In this document: piece after piece, positions 42,960 to 51,242 of the stretch
Layout: each line of letters begins with the position of its first letter
Position numbering within the stretch: position 1 is the stretch's first letter
Assembly (NCBI GenBank): GCA_002331025.1
Contig: DCYG01000005.1
Coordinates: 1 to 64,000, forward strand
DNA: 64,000 nt
Source of the DNA: Firmicutes bacterium UBA2116
Lineage (GTDB): Bacteria; Bacillota; Clostridia; Tissierellales; Sedimentibacteraceae
Direction of reading: 5' to 3'
Program-made: the position numbers and the translations under genes
Notes under the pieces: generated by a model
The model's database searches: none
What the model was told of the DNA's origin: nothing
The model's input: only the letters and a program-made list of their open reading frames with translations

Positions 42960-43239
42960 TATATATAAGGGACGCAGCAATGCGTCCTTAGGTTGCTGAA
43001 AAAGTTTTGTCGCAAACGTTGGGAATTCGTTGCGAATGACCTGCCATCCATTTCTCAGAAAAAAACTCTGAGAAATGGGGTTGAGGCAAATTTCGCTATC
43101 GCTCAGGATGACAAATATAGGACATTAGTTATGGAATAAACGGCAGACACTTATAATTATTTATTATATTTACGAATAGATTCGTTGATGAAATAAATAA
43201 TTATAACTAACTCTTATCAAATGAATGCGGAGGATAAAG
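42960..43239. repeat. Intergenic patchwork of hairpins and repeat fragments before rnc
   Basis: This gene-free stretch contains a hairpin around GACGCA-GCAA-TGCGTC (42971-42986), a fragment shared with the window start (GGTTGCTGAAAAAG), a perfect 12-bp stem CCATTTCTCAGA / TCTGAGAAATGG (43048-43059 and 43067-43078), and at 43091-43115 the right arm of the dispersed repeat (TTCGCTATCGCTCAGGATGACA). The first hairpin may end plsX-acpP transcription, although its T-tract is poor. Confidence 0.6.
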
Positions 43240-43953
43240 TTGATTATAGATATAAAAGAACTAAAAGAGTTCGAAACCATCATAAAATATAAATTTAATA
43301 ATATAGAAACGTTGGAAAAATCACTCACTCACAGCTCTTACTCAAATGAAGACAAATCATACAACAAGGTTAATAACGAAAGGCTGGAATTCTTGGGTGA
43401 TGCTGTTTTAAGCATCAGCGTGAGCAGATATATCTTTGACAAGTTTCCCGACTATCCGGAGGGCGATCTGACAAAATTGAGATCTCAGGTAGTTTGCGAG
43501 GATACCTTGAGCATGGTTGCAAGTGAATTAAATATCGGCAAATATATGCTGTTAGGCAAGGGTGAAGAAGCATCAGGCGGAAGAGACCGAAAATCCATAT
43601 TGGCTGATGCCGTTGAAGCCATTATAGCTGCAATTTATATTGACGGCGGATACAGAAAGGCGGAAAGCTTCGTATTGGATAACCTGACTAAATACATCCA
43701 CCATGCTGTAAAGGGTAAAATTGTCACGGATTTCAAATCATATTTACAGGAATATTATCAGAGTAAGGGTCATACTTGTAAAATCCGCTATGTGGTAACA
43801 AAAGAAGAAGGACCTGACCACGAAAAGGTATTTCACGTTGATGTTGTTATCAACAGGGTTGTTGCAGGAAGCGGCTCAGGCAAAAGCAAGAAACTGGCTG
43901 AGCAGGAAGCGGCTAAAAATGCTTTGACATCAGAAGGCCAGATTAATGAATAA
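43240..43953 (+). CDS. rnc: Ribonuclease III
   Basis: This 237-aa double-strand RNase has ERLEFLGDAV (about 47-56, signature motif with catalytic acidic residues), then LADAVEAIIAAIYIDGG (about 123-139) and a C-terminal double-stranded-RNA-binding domain (about 165-232: YLQEYYQSKGH ... GSGKSKKLAEQEAAKNAL). I prefer the TTG start at 43240, correctly spaced from GGAGG; ATG 43225 lies upstream of that site. It overlaps the next gene by 8 nt. Confidence 0.95.
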   Translation: MIIDIKELKEFETIIKYKFNNIETLEKSLTHSSYSNEDKSYNKVNNERLEFLGDAVLSISVSRYIFDKFPDYPEGDLTKLRSQVVCEDTLSMVASELNIGKYMLLGKGEEASGGRDRKSILADAVEAIIAAIYIDGGYRKAESFVLDNLTKYIHHAVKGKIVTDFKSYLQEYYQSKGHTCKIRYVVTKEEGPDHEKVFHVDVVINRVVAGSGSGKSKKLAEQEAAKNALTSEGQINE

Positions 43954-45022
43954 AAAGATAAAGATTATACCTGTCTTTGTTCCTCATGTGGGCTGCCCGA
44001 ATGATTGTGTTTTCTGCAACCAGAAAAGGATAACGGGTAAAAATAATACGGTTATAGACGGCGGATACGTAAGAAATATAATTGAAGAATACAAACAGAC
44101 AATAGATGATGATGCCTGTACGGAGCTTGCTTTCTTCGGTGGTTCCTTTACTGCAATAGATTTACGATTGCAGGAGGAATTGTTAAGTGCAGGTAAGGAA
44201 TATAAGGATAATGGCATTATACAACGGATCAGATGCTCAACCAGACCTGATGCAATAGACGAACAGGTACTTAATCTTCAGAAAAAATATGGTATGGATA
44301 TCATAGAATTAGGGATACAATCACTGGATGATGAGGTTTTGAGGTTATCCAACAGAGGACATAACAGGCTGCAATCCGAAAATGCAAGTAAATTAATTAA
44401 AGAGCACGGATTTGTTTTAGGTCATCAGATTATGCCCGGTCTCCCGGGGAGCAGCAGGGAAAAGGATTTAAAAACCTGTATAGATTCAATAAAAATGAAA
44501 CCGGATATTGTCAGAATTTATCCTACTTTGATTATTAAGGATACTGATTTAGTTCAAATGTATGAAAAGGGCGAGTATAAGCCCTTGACATTGGATGAAG
44601 CAGTAGATATTTCTGCGCTTATTTACAGTCATTATTCGGTAAACAACATAAATGTCATACGTATAGGTCTGCAAAATACAGAAAATATAAATGAAGATAA
44701 TGATGTAATTGCAGGTCCCTTTCATGCGGCATTCAGACAGCTGGCGGAAGAAAAAATATATTTGCATTCCATCATAAAAGTTTTGGAGAAACAGGATTTT
44801 ACAGATAAGCATATAACATTTGCCGCTGACGATAAGGTTATAAGCTATATTTCCGGTCAAAACAAGGCAAACATAAAAATACTTAAGGATAAATTTTCTG
44901 TTAATAAAATAAATTTTGTTAATGACAAAAACAGTCAATCAATTGAAATTTTTGCCGATAATATAAAAGCAGGAAGTTTTTTAATAAAAGACATTTATAA
45001 AAACTATCTTAGTTTTCATTAG
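43946..45022 (+). CDS. Elp3-like radical SAM protein
   Basis: This 358-aa protein has the radical SAM triad Cys17-x3-Cys21-x2-Cys24 in HVGCPNDCVFCNQKRI, FFGGSFTAID (SAM-contact GGE-like), RCSTRPDAID and ELGIQSLDDEVL, a pattern like the N-terminal half of Elp3. It lacks the C-terminal acetyltransferase domain of full Elp3. It commonly sits between rnc and smc in clostridia; a role in tRNA modification is inferred only. Confidence 0.85.
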   Translation: MNKKIKIIPVFVPHVGCPNDCVFCNQKRITGKNNTVIDGGYVRNIIEEYKQTIDDDACTELAFFGGSFTAIDLRLQEELLSAGKEYKDNGIIQRIRCSTRPDAIDEQVLNLQKKYGMDIIELGIQSLDDEVLRLSNRGHNRLQSENASKLIKEHGFVLGHQIMPGLPGSSREKDLKTCIDSIKMKPDIVRIYPTLIIKDTDLVQMYEKGEYKPLTLDEAVDISALIYSHYSVNNINVIRIGLQNTENINEDNDVIAGPFHAAFRQLAEEKIYLHSIIKVLEKQDFTDKHITFAADDKVISYISGQNKANIKILKDKFSVNKINFVNDKNSQSIEIFADNIKAGSFLIKDIYKNYLSFH

Positions 45023-45030
45023 GGGGAACT

Positions 45031-48000
45031 ATGTATCTCAAGAAATTATACATAAACGGATTTAAATCCTTTGCGGAAAAGACAGAAGTAATAGTTGAAA
45101 ACGGAATTACTGCTATTGTAGGTCCTAACGGAAGCGGCAAAAGCAATATTTCTGATGCAATCAAATGGGTTTTAGGTGAGCAGAGCGCAAAATCTCTCAG
45201 AGGCGGCAAAATGGACGACGTTATCTTTGCGGGAACAGAAAAAAGAATGCCTTTGGGATATGCTGAGGTAAACCTGATATTTGATAATGAATCGGGACAA
45301 ATTCCGTTGGAGTATAAAGAGGTCAGCATTAAAAGAAAATTATATAAAACAGGCGAAAGCGAATATTATATAAACAAACAGCAGTGCAGATTGAAGGATA
45401 TAAAGGAATTGTTCATGGATACGGGTATAGGCAGAGAGGGCTATTCATTTATAGGACAAGGTCGTGTGGAGGATATTTTAAGTCCGAATTCCGAGACGAG
45501 AAGACAGGTTTTTGAAGAAGCTTCGGGTATAGTAAAATACAAAACAAGGAAGGAAGAAGCCGAAAGAAAGCTTGAAAAAACAAGTGATAATTTAGACAGA
45601 GTGGATGATATAATAAATGAATTGGAGGAACGAATCGCACCTCTTTCGGAGCAGAGCATAAAAGCTAAAAAATATATTGAAATAAAAGAAAAATTAAAGC
45701 AATATGAGCTGAATTATCTTGCCCACGAATACGAAAAGCATACCGAGCAGCTTAAGGCTTTAAACAATCAAAGAAATATTGCAACCGAGCAAAAAATCAA
45801 GCTTCAAAAGAAGAGGGATTATTTCTCGGAATCCATTGCTTCCCAAAAAGAAAAAATTATGGAAATTCAGCTGAAAATAAAAGAACTTGAAGAAAACAGG
45901 GAGCTGAAAAACAAGGAGCATGAGAGCTACCAAAGCATGATACAGGTATACAAGGAAAAAAAGCTTTTGTATATCAAGAACATTGACAATGTTAAAAATG
46001 AAATTTCGGAGCTTTTAACAAGAAACGAAGAACTGGAAAATAATATTAAACTGCTTAATGAAGAAAAAAATCAGCTCTTAGAGGGATTAAACCTTGATAC
46101 CGAAAAGTTTAATTCAATGAATGAGGAAATAAAGGTATACAAGAATGAAATCGACAGCACAGCAAAGAAAATAGAGGAACAAAGAAATGAGCTGTTTGAG
46201 CTTCATAAGGAAATTAACAAGCTTAACAGTCAAAAAAGCACCGTGGAATCCTTTATATCAAACGATGCGGACAGAATAGAAAATTTATTATCTGAAATTT
46301 CTTCGGAAAATGAAGACAGGAATAATAAGCTGTCTGTTATTAACTCAATCGAAGAAGAACAAAATAAAGTTACGGCATTGCTGTCAGCGAAAAAGCAGGA
46401 GTTGGACAATAATATTGATAAATTATCCTTAAGTGAAAATGAAAAGGAAAAATTAAATGAGCAAATCAGGGATGTAAGCAATGAATTAAACACCTTTAAA
46501 TCAAAGCTCAATATTCTGTCCAACATGGAAGCCTACTATGACGGCTACTATAAAAGCATCAAGACAGTGATGAACAATAAGGACAGGGAGCCGGTTTTAA
46601 AAAATTCGATAGTAGGTACCGTTGCGGATATTATCAAGACAGATAAGAAATATGAAACGGCTGTTGAGGTTGCCTTAGGATCTTCAATACAAAACATTAT
46701 TGTCAACACCGATACAGAGGCAGAAAACATAATAGAATATTTAAAGAAAAACAAGATTGGAAGAGTAACATTCCTGCCGATAAATATGCTTCAGGAGAGA
46801 AGCTTAAATAAAGCGGAACAAGAGGTCCTGAAAGAAAAATGTGTTATCAATACAGGGGACATGCTTGTAGAAACAAAAAATAAATTTGAAACCGTAATAA
46901 AGCATTTATTGGGCAGAATAATAATTGTAGATAATTTGAATAACGGTTTTAAAATTTCGAGAAAGCTAGGTAATTCCTTAAAGATAGTAACACTGCAGGG
47001 AGATGTAATCAATGCCGGAGGCTCCGTAACAGGCGGACATATAGTAAGCAATCAGAATCTGCTTGGACGAAAAAGAGAAATTGAAGAATGCAAGGAATCT
47101 ATAATAAAGTCGGATGCTTTATTAAAAGATAAGAATAACAAGCTAAATACTTTAATAGCCGAAATAAAGGCATATAGCGAGGTTATTGCTTCCTTGAAAA
47201 ATGAAATCAATGAAAACAGCAACCTGTATGAAAAGAATATTTCAAGGATAAGTATGCTGAAGGAGCAAGCTGATAAAACCGCTTCCGCAGTAAAAAAATA
47301 TACAGAGGAAATGCAGTTTATCAGTGACGAAAAAACCAAACATAGCAATGAGCTTGCAAATATTCTTTCTGAGATAGAAAGAATTGAAAACTTGGTGGAA
47401 GAAAAAGAAAAGAGCATTGAATTAACAATAACAGAGAGTGATGCGAATAAAAGCAAGTATGAAGAATATAATTCAATTATATTAAGTCAGAGAGATTTGG
47501 TTGCCCAGATAAATCAGGACATAAAGCTTAAAGAAGAAAAAATAAATAATGCCAAAGCTGAGATATCAAGAAATATCGAGCAAGTTTCGGCTAAAGAAGA
47601 AAGCCTGAAGAATATTGATATAGAAATAATCAATGCGGAAAAAACAATAGAAGAAAATAAATCAAAATCAGATTCTTTAACAGAAGAAATTAAATTAACC
47701 AATGATAATTTAAATGCAGAAAAAGAAAATCTCAATACCATTCAAAATGAAATTTATGAGTACCAAAACAAAATCAATGAAGCAAACAAGCAGATTACGG
47801 AAATTCTTGACGATGAAAACAAAATGAACGTAAGAATTGAAAGAGAAAATTCAAAGGTTGAAGAAATTTCCGCAAAGCTTTGGGAAGAATATGAAATAAA
47901 CTATGCAATGGCTATACAATATAAGGATGACAGCATAAGCCAGAGTAAGCTGTACAGTGAAGTAAATTCCTGCAAAAAGGCAATTAAAGAGCTTGGTAAT

Positions 48001-48594
48001 GTGAACCTGGATTCAATCGAAGAATACGAAGAAGTAAAGCAAAGATATGATTTTCTGAAAAAACAGCAAAAGGATTTAATAGATGCAAAGGATAAGCTGA
48101 AAGAAGTAATTAAAGAATTGGAAATCCAGATGAATGATAAATTCGTTGAAGAATTTGCAAATATCAGAGTTAAATTTAATGATGTATTTAAAAAACTGTT
48201 CAACGGCGGAAGCGGTGACGTTTATTTAGAGGATGAAACGGATGCTTTAAACTCTAACATTGAAATTGCAGTCCAGCCTCCGGGAAAGAAGCTGAGCAAG
48301 ATTTCGCTTTTGTCAGGGGGAGAAAAGGCACTTACAGCCATTGCGCTGCTGTTCTCAATACTTAAGACTAAACCAACATCATTTTGTGTTCTGGACGAAA
48401 TTGAGGCAGCTCTGGATGATTCAAACATCAACAGATTTTCTCATTATTTAAGAGAGATATCCAAGGAAACACAATTTATTGTAATTACGCACAGAAAGGG
48501 CACCATGGAATACGCCGACACCTTATACGGAGCTACAATGGAAGAAAAAGGTGTAACAAAGCTTGTATCCATGAAGCTGTCAAACGCTATGTAA
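45031..48594 (+). CDS. smc: Chromosome segregation ATPase SMC
   Basis: This 1187-aa protein has Walker A GPNGSGKSN (31-39), a long coiled coil (about 165-500), a hinge (about 510-670 with GSVTGGH), a second coiled coil (about 680-1020), then signature LSGGEKALTAIAL (about 1093) and Walker B CVLDEIEAALDD. Length is usual. It starts 8 nt after the radical SAM gene; rnc-smc-ftsY order is conserved. It acts with ScpA/ScpB to condense and segregate DNA. Confidence 0.97.
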   Translation: MYLKKLYINGFKSFAEKTEVIVENGITAIVGPNGSGKSNISDAIKWVLGEQSAKSLRGGKMDDVIFAGTEKRMPLGYAEVNLIFDNESGQIPLEYKEVSIKRKLYKTGESEYYINKQQCRLKDIKELFMDTGIGREGYSFIGQGRVEDILSPNSETRRQVFEEASGIVKYKTRKEEAERKLEKTSDNLDRVDDIINELEERIAPLSEQSIKAKKYIEIKEKLKQYELNYLAHEYEKHTEQLKALNNQRNIATEQKIKLQKKRDYFSESIASQKEKIMEIQLKIKELEENRELKNKEHESYQSMIQVYKEKKLLYIKNIDNVKNEISELLTRNEELENNIKLLNEEKNQLLEGLNLDTEKFNSMNEEIKVYKNEIDSTAKKIEEQRNELFELHKEINKLNSQKSTVESFISNDADRIENLLSEISSENEDRNNKLSVINSIEEEQNKVTALLSAKKQELDNNIDKLSLSENEKEKLNEQIRDVSNELNTFKSKLNILSNMEAYYDGYYKSIKTVMNNKDREPVLKNSIVGTVADIIKTDKKYETAVEVALGSSIQNIIVNTDTEAENIIEYLKKNKIGRVTFLPINMLQERSLNKAEQEVLKEKCVINTGDMLVETKNKFETVIKHLLGRIIIVDNLNNGFKISRKLGNSLKIVTLQGDVINAGGSVTGGHIVSNQNLLGRKREIEECKESIIKSDALLKDKNNKLNTLIAEIKAYSEVIASLKNEINENSNLYEKNISRISMLKEQADKTASAVKKYTEEMQFISDEKTKHSNELANILSEIERIENLVEEKEKSIELTITESDANKSKYEEYNSIILSQRDLVAQINQDIKLKEEKINNAKAEISRNIEQVSAKEESLKNIDIEIINAEKTIEENKSKSDSLTEEIKLTNDNLNAEKENLNTIQNEIYEYQNKINEANKQITEILDDENKMNVRIERENSKVEEISAKLWEEYEINYAMAIQYKDDSISQSKLYSEVNSCKKAIKELGNVNLDSIEEYEEVKQRYDFLKKQQKDLIDAKDKLKEVIKELEIQMNDKFVEEFANIRVKFNDVFKKLFNGGSGDVYLEDETDALNSNIEIAVQPPGKKLSKISLLSGGEKALTAIALLFSILKTKPTSFCVLDEIEAALDDSNINRFSHYLREISKETQFIVITHRKGTMEYADTLYGATMEEKGVTKLVSMKLSNAM

Positions 48595-48597
48595 CGA

Positions 48598-48720
48598 TGG
48601 ATTAGCAATAGATTAGCAGTTGATTAGCGATGGAGAAAAGACAAACCCAATTGCCCATCAATTGCCAACCAATTGCATGTCAATCACTCATCAGAATTTT
48701 ACGCAGTAAAATTCGTATTA
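48598..48720. repeat. Short iterated repeats and hairpin upstream of ftsY
   Basis: GATTAGCAAT, GATTAGCAGT and GATTAGCGAT are near-tandem at 48599-48630, followed by CCAATTGCC, TCAATTGCC and CCAATTGCA spaced about 12 nt. A 9-bp stem GAATTTTAC-GCA-GTAAAATTC lies at 48694-48714. There is no gene or recognised regulatory element in the interval. Confidence 0.6.
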
Positions 48721-48732
48721 AAGGGAGGTAAA

Positions 48733-49905
48733 ATGTTTAATTTTTTTAAAAGAAAAAAAGATAAAAATCAGGAAGATGAAATAAAAAAAGAAGAAATAGA
48801 ATTGGAAGAGACAGACGAAGAAGCAGAGGTCTTTGAAGAATCAGAAGAAATAGAAAAAATAGAAGAATCAGAAGAAATAGAGGAGTCAATCGAAGTAATC
48901 GAAGATGAAGATGAAGATTACAAAATAGTTGAAGATACAGAAGAACCCGAGAAATCAGAAGAAGTTGAAAGCAACGAAAAAAGTGAGAAAAAGGGATTGA
49001 GCTTTTTTGAAAAGCTTAAGGAAGGACTATCTAAAACAAAGAAAAATCTGACAGAGCAAATTGAAAGCATTGTATTCAGACACAGAAAAATTGATGATGA
49101 CTTCCTTGAGGAATTAGAAGAAATTTTAATTACCTCAGACATGGGTGTCGAGACCACCATGGATATAATAGATTATATAAAGACTGAAACAAGAAAAAGA
49201 AATCTGACGGACACTTCCGAAATCAAGGATGTTATAAAAGAATACCTGATTAATATGCTTGAAGAAAATGAAGAAAAAGACATTGATGAAAGCAAGCAAA
49301 GAGTTATTTTGATAGTCGGAGTAAACGGAGTAGGCAAGACTACCTCCATAGGTAAAATTGCCTACAGAATAAAGCAATCCGGAAAAAGCGTCATAGTTGC
49401 GGCGGCGGACACATTCAGAGCCGCAGCAGTTGAACAGCTCAAGGAATGGTGCTTAAGAGCAGGCGTGGATATAATAGCTTCAGAGCAAGGTTCTGATCCC
49501 GGCTCGGTTATATTTGACGCTGTCAATGCAGCCAAAGCGAGAAAGACAGATGTACTGATTTGTGATACAGCAGGAAGACTTCACAACAAAAAGAACCTGA
49601 TGAATGAACTAAGCAAAATCTTTAAAATAATCGACAGAGAATTCGGTGATGCGAAACTGGATGTATACCTTGTTATTGATGCTACAACGGGTCAAAACGG
49701 CCTCATTCAGGCGAAGCTGTTCTCGGAGACCTGCAGCATCAACGGTCTGATACTGACCAAATTAGACGGTACTGCCAAAGGAGGCATTGCATTCCCAATA
49801 GTCAATGAACTTAAGATTCCTATAAAATATATCGGAGTTGGAGAAAAAATAGACGATTTACAAGACTTCAACGCAACAGACTTTGTAAATGCTATATTTG
49901 AATAA
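48733..49905 (+). CDS. ftsY: Signal recognition particle receptor FtsY
   Basis: This 390-aa GTPase docks SRP at the membrane. A very acidic Glu-rich N-terminal A domain (about 15-85) is followed by the N domain and the G domain with GVNGVGKTTS (about 195-204), DTFRAAAVEQL, DTAGRLHNKKN (about 277) and TKLDGTAKGG. The ATG at 48733 is behind GGGAGG; upstream frame crosses repeats. Length beyond the NG core is due to the acidic region. Confidence 0.96.
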   Translation: MFNFFKRKKDKNQEDEIKKEEIELEETDEEAEVFEESEEIEKIEESEEIEESIEVIEDEDEDYKIVEDTEEPEKSEEVESNEKSEKKGLSFFEKLKEGLSKTKKNLTEQIESIVFRHRKIDDDFLEELEEILITSDMGVETTMDIIDYIKTETRKRNLTDTSEIKDVIKEYLINMLEENEEKDIDESKQRVILIVGVNGVGKTTSIGKIAYRIKQSGKSVIVAAADTFRAAAVEQLKEWCLRAGVDIIASEQGSDPGSVIFDAVNAAKARKTDVLICDTAGRLHNKKNLMNELSKIFKIIDREFGDAKLDVYLVIDATTGQNGLIQAKLFSETCSINGLILTKLDGTAKGGIAFPIVNELKIPIKYIGVGEKIDDLQDFNATDFVNAIFE

Positions 49906-49998
49906 TGATGACTTTTAAAAGAAATAAACATATACATAGTGGTAATTTTATTATACAATATATATGTAATTTCTATTATAAATTATAGGAGGATGACT

Positions 49999-50253
49999 AT
50001 GACTCTTGCAAAAAAAATAGAAGAATTGTTAAAAGATGAATTAGAGCCTGAAAATGTAAAAACTATTATAAACATTGCAGAATATTTAAAGTTTAAAGAA
50101 ACTCAAGATATATGGGACAAAATAAATGAATCTGAACATGAATATATATCTGAAAAGGAACTGAAGTTAATTGAAAAAATCAAATCACAAGGTGAATTTA
50201 TCAGCCAAGAAGAACTATTAGAGGAACTGGGGATAAATGGTGATGAGATATGA
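49999..50253 (+). CDS. Probable antitoxin partner of RelE-like toxin
   Basis: This 84-aa acidic helical protein (MTLAKKIEELLKDELEPEN ... SQEELLEELGINGDEI) has no motif I can assign. The reason to call it an antitoxin is position: it directly precedes and overlaps a RelE-family toxin. The ATG at 49999 is chosen because AGGAGG is spaced 6 nt from it; ATG 49993 abuts that site. It lies between ftsY and ylxM-ffh, outside the conserved gene order. Confidence 0.65.
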   Translation: MTLAKKIEELLKDELEPENVKTIINIAEYLKFKETQDIWDKINESEHEYISEKELKLIEKIKSQGEFISQEELLEELGINGDEI

Positions 50254-50494
50254 TATTTCTTATGAAAAAAGATGTTTAAAGTACTTAAAAAGAATTGAGA
50301 GAAATACTAAAATTAGGATACTTAAAGCAATAAATAATCTTCCATTGGGAGATGTAAAAAAACTACAAGGAAATACAAGTGATTACAGATTGAGAGTAGG
50401 AGATTATAGGATTACTTTCAGTAGAGATGATAAAAACTTAATTATAAAGATTATAGAAATTGCTCCACGTGGTGAAATATATAAAAAAATATAA
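50237..50494 (+). CDS. RelE-family toxin
   Basis: This 85-aa protein has the RelE pattern: RYDISYEKRCLKYLKRIER, KAINNLPLGDVKKLQG, YRLRVGDYRITFSRDD and IIEIAPRGEIYKKI. Such proteins cleave mRNA on the ribosome. It overlaps its putative antitoxin by 17 nt. ATG 50243 is an alternative start. A hairpin terminator follows. Confidence 0.87.
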   Translation: MVMRYDISYEKRCLKYLKRIERNTKIRILKAINNLPLGDVKKLQGNTSDYRLRVGDYRITFSRDDKNLIIKIIEIAPRGEIYKKI

Positions 50495-50495
50495 A

Positions 50496-50522
50496 AGATG
50501 ACTTCTCGGAGGTCATTTTTTT
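50496..50522 (+). terminator. Terminator after toxin-antitoxin pair
   Basis: ATGACTTC-TCG-GAGGTCAT with one T-G wobble, followed by seven T, forms a short terminator right after the toxin stop. Confidence 0.7.
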
Positions 50523-50599
50523 ATGATAAAACTCATGAGGGCAAAGGATATAGAGCCGTAATGACATTCGATTTAATAAAATTAAATATGGATGTTGCA

Positions 50600-50806
50600 T
50601 TTGTATACATTTGAGTCGTATATTTTTACATTTAAGAAATGTGATTATTTCAACGTATATTTAAACTGTCATGAGATGAAGATGCAGTTCGTGAAGAAAA
50701 ACCCCAAAAAAGCGCACCCTCATTTTGAATATATATGCAGCATTCCTCAGATTACCTCGGTATAGTAGTGCTATCATTGTATTCTTAAATACATTAATTG
50801 TTACTA
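50600..50806. repeat. 'Empty' LytTR-gene flank pair, copy 2
   Basis: Positions 50600-50745 match 14263-14409 and about 50761-50804 match the region upstream of the 14409-15098 gene (about 15110-15150). The gene itself is missing; only about 15 unrelated nt lie between the two flanks. TACATTT at 50606-50612 and 50627-50633 keeps the 21-nt phase of a LytTR site. No gene lies between 50495 and 50889 otherwise. Confidence 0.8.
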
Positions 50807-50823
50807 TTATCGTAAAAAAACTA

Positions 50824-50852
50824 TTGACAAACTTCGTATAATGCGATAAAAT
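50824..50852 (+). promoter_or_regulatory. Predicted promoter of ylxM-ffh
   Basis: TTGACA (50824-50829) and TAAAAT (50847-50852) are 17 nt apart, shortly before the ylxM start. A tempting TATAAT at 50837 has only a 7-nt spacer from the same -35. Confidence 0.55.
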
Positions 50853-50889
50853 TCACTGTCAAGTTAAATACTTTACAGTAGGTGTCTAT

Positions 50890-51237
50890 ATGATGGAGAA
50901 AAAATTTATATATAGCATTCTGTATGATTATTATAAGGAATTGCTTAAGGATAATCAAGCAAATATAATTGACCTGTACTACAATCAGGATTACAGCCTG
51001 TCGGAGATAGCAGAGGATATAAACATCAGCAGGCAGGGAGTCCATGATGCGTTAAAAAGAGCAGAAAAAAGCTTAATGGAATATGAAGAGAAAATTAAAC
51101 TTTTCTATAAATATGAAAAATATCAGGAAGCAGCAGAGAACATTATTAAGCTTACTGCCGAAATAGATGATGAAAAATATAAAGACACTTTAGAACAAAT
51201 CAGAAATGAAGCAGGAAAAATAATAAACGAAGGGTAG
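50890..51237 (+). CDS. ylxM: YlxM-family helix-turn-helix protein
   Basis: This 115-aa protein has a sigma-factor-region-4-like HTH (YSLSEIAEDINISRQGVHDALKRAEKSL, about 38-65) and a C-terminal helix pair. It is the YlxM/p13 family, co-transcribed with ffh across Firmicutes and thought to modulate SRP. It begins 6 nt before ffh ends its leader region; two ATGs in tandem (50890, 50893) are possible starts. Confidence 0.93.
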   Translation: MMEKKFIYSILYDYYKELLKDNQANIIDLYYNQDYSLSEIAEDINISRQGVHDALKRAEKSLMEYEEKIKLFYKYEKYQEAAENIIKLTAEIDDEKYKDTLEQIRNEAGKIINEG

Positions 51238-51242
51238 CAAAA

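Noticed and set aside
42971..42990. Firm terminator call for the GACGCA-GCAA-TGCGTC hairpin
   Set aside because: The stem is good but no U-run follows; reported only within the intergenic patchwork.
50837..50842. TATAAT as the -10 for ylxM
   Set aside because: It lies only 7 nt from the TTGACA; TAAAAT at 50847 gives a 17-nt spacer.
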